Shown piece after piece: positions 5,053-5,486 of a DNA stretch of 5,486 nt; positions within the stretch are counted from its first letter, which is position 1, and the number at the start of each line of letters is the position of its first letter. A model generated the notes under the pieces. The model did no database searches, had not been told where the DNA came from, and saw only the letters and a list, made by a program, of their open reading frames with translations. A program made the translations under genes and the position numbers. Source of the stretch: CAYUYM01 sp964449305 (GTDB lineage Bacteria; Bacteroidota; Ignavibacteria; SZUA-365; CAYQST01); contig CAYUYM010000215.1 in NCBI GenBank assembly GCA_964449305.1, forward strand, positions 1 through 5,486. The letters run 5' to 3'.

Positions 5053-5486
5053 ATGGCAGCGAAGATCATTGAGTATGACAGCGATGCACGCAACGCGCTC
5101 AAGCGTGGTGTTGACAAGCTTGCGGACGCGGTCCGCGTGACACTCGGCCCGAAGGGTCGCAATGTGATCATCGACAAGAAATTCGGTCCGCCCACCGTGA
5201 CGAAGGATGGCGTGACCGTCGCAAAGGAAATCGAGCTCGAGGATGCCGTGGAGAACATGGGCGCCCAGATGGTGCGCGAAGTCGCCTCCAAGACAAGCGA
5301 CATCGCCGGCGACGGCACCACAACAGCCACGGTGCTGGCCCAGGCCATTGTCCGCGAGGGCCTGAAGAACGTGGTGGCCGGTGCCAACCCGATGGATCTG
5401 AAGCGCGGCATCGACATCGCTGTCCGCCACATCATCGGCGGCCTGCGCGAGATCAGCCGTGAGATCAGCAACAAGGAGGAGATCGC
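5053..5486 (+). CDS. groEL: Chaperonin GroEL (Hsp60), N-terminal part; continues past the right edge
   Basis: The first 144 codons plus two bases are present; the full protein should be about 540-550 residues. GroEL forms the double seven-membered ring that folds cytosolic proteins with GroES and ATP. The visible part is the equatorial ATP-binding domain and the start of the intermediate domain. It aligns with E. coli GroEL without gaps: TLGPKGRNV (30-38), KDGVTVAKEIELED (51-64) with D52, and GDGTTTATVLAQ (86-97) with D87, the catalytic aspartates by E. coli numbering. NPMDLKRGID (112-121) follows. The start is an ATG preceded by AGGAG at 5040-5044, spaced eight bases. It is co-transcribed with groES. 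The ordinary, complete-looking motifs suggest a housekeeping copy. Confidence 0.99.
   Translation, partial: MAAKIIEYDSDARNALKRGVDKLADAVRVTLGPKGRNVIIDKKFGPPTVTKDGVTVAKEIELEDAVENMGAQMVREVASKTSDIAGDGTTTATVLAQAIVREGLKNVVAGANPMDLKRGIDIAVRHIIGGLREISREISNKEEI

Overview
The window reads as chromosomal DNA from a GC-rich, Gram-negative bacterium. The evidence is an outer-membrane TonB-dependent receptor with a carboxypeptidase-regulatory-like N-terminal extension, a periplasmic-type M16 protein with a signal peptide, and a groESL operon under CIRCE control. The receptor architecture and the pairing of a thiamine receptor with a thiamine pyrophosphokinase suggest the Bacteroidota/Chlorobiota group. The two promoters I can see follow the ordinary sigma-70 pattern rather than the divergent -33/-7 pattern of typical Bacteroidetes, so I lean towards a Chlorobiota/Ignavibacteria/Kapabacteria-like lineage. 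This placement is inference only.

Layout. Positions 1-1174 (minus strand) hold most of an M16-family (insulinase/pitrilysin-like) protein whose C-terminus runs off the left edge. Its zinc-binding HxxEH motif and its C-terminal R/Y pair both appear to be replaced, so it looks like a non-catalytic partner subunit. Positions 1175-1473 form a divergent control region. It contains an 8-bp inverted repeat overlapping a sigma-70-like promoter, a clear TPP riboswitch (about 1304-1381), a perfect 10-bp tandem repeat in the leader, and a good Shine-Dalgarno that fixes the next start. Positions 1474-3912 encode a TonB-dependent outer-membrane receptor, and 3912-4592 encode a thiamine pyrophosphokinase (thiN/tnr3 type), translationally coupled through a TGATG overlap. 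Positions 4618-4674 hold a near-ideal sigma-70 promoter with a perfect CIRCE element, followed by groES (4715-5008) and the first 144 codons of groEL (5053 to the right edge).

How the parts fit together. The riboswitch, receptor and kinase make a thiamine-salvage operon. The receptor would take up thiamine or a related compound across the outer membrane, the kinase would convert cytosolic thiamine to TPP, and TPP would shut the operon down through the riboswitch. The inner-membrane thiamine transporter (PnuT) that often sits between these genes in Bacteroidetes is absent here. The groESL operon is an independent heat-shock unit controlled by HrcA. I see no mobile element, CRISPR array, tRNA or rRNA. 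Most of the window is recognisable biology. The points most worth checking are the doubly degenerate M16 protein and the extra, probably protein-binding, operator in front of the riboswitch.
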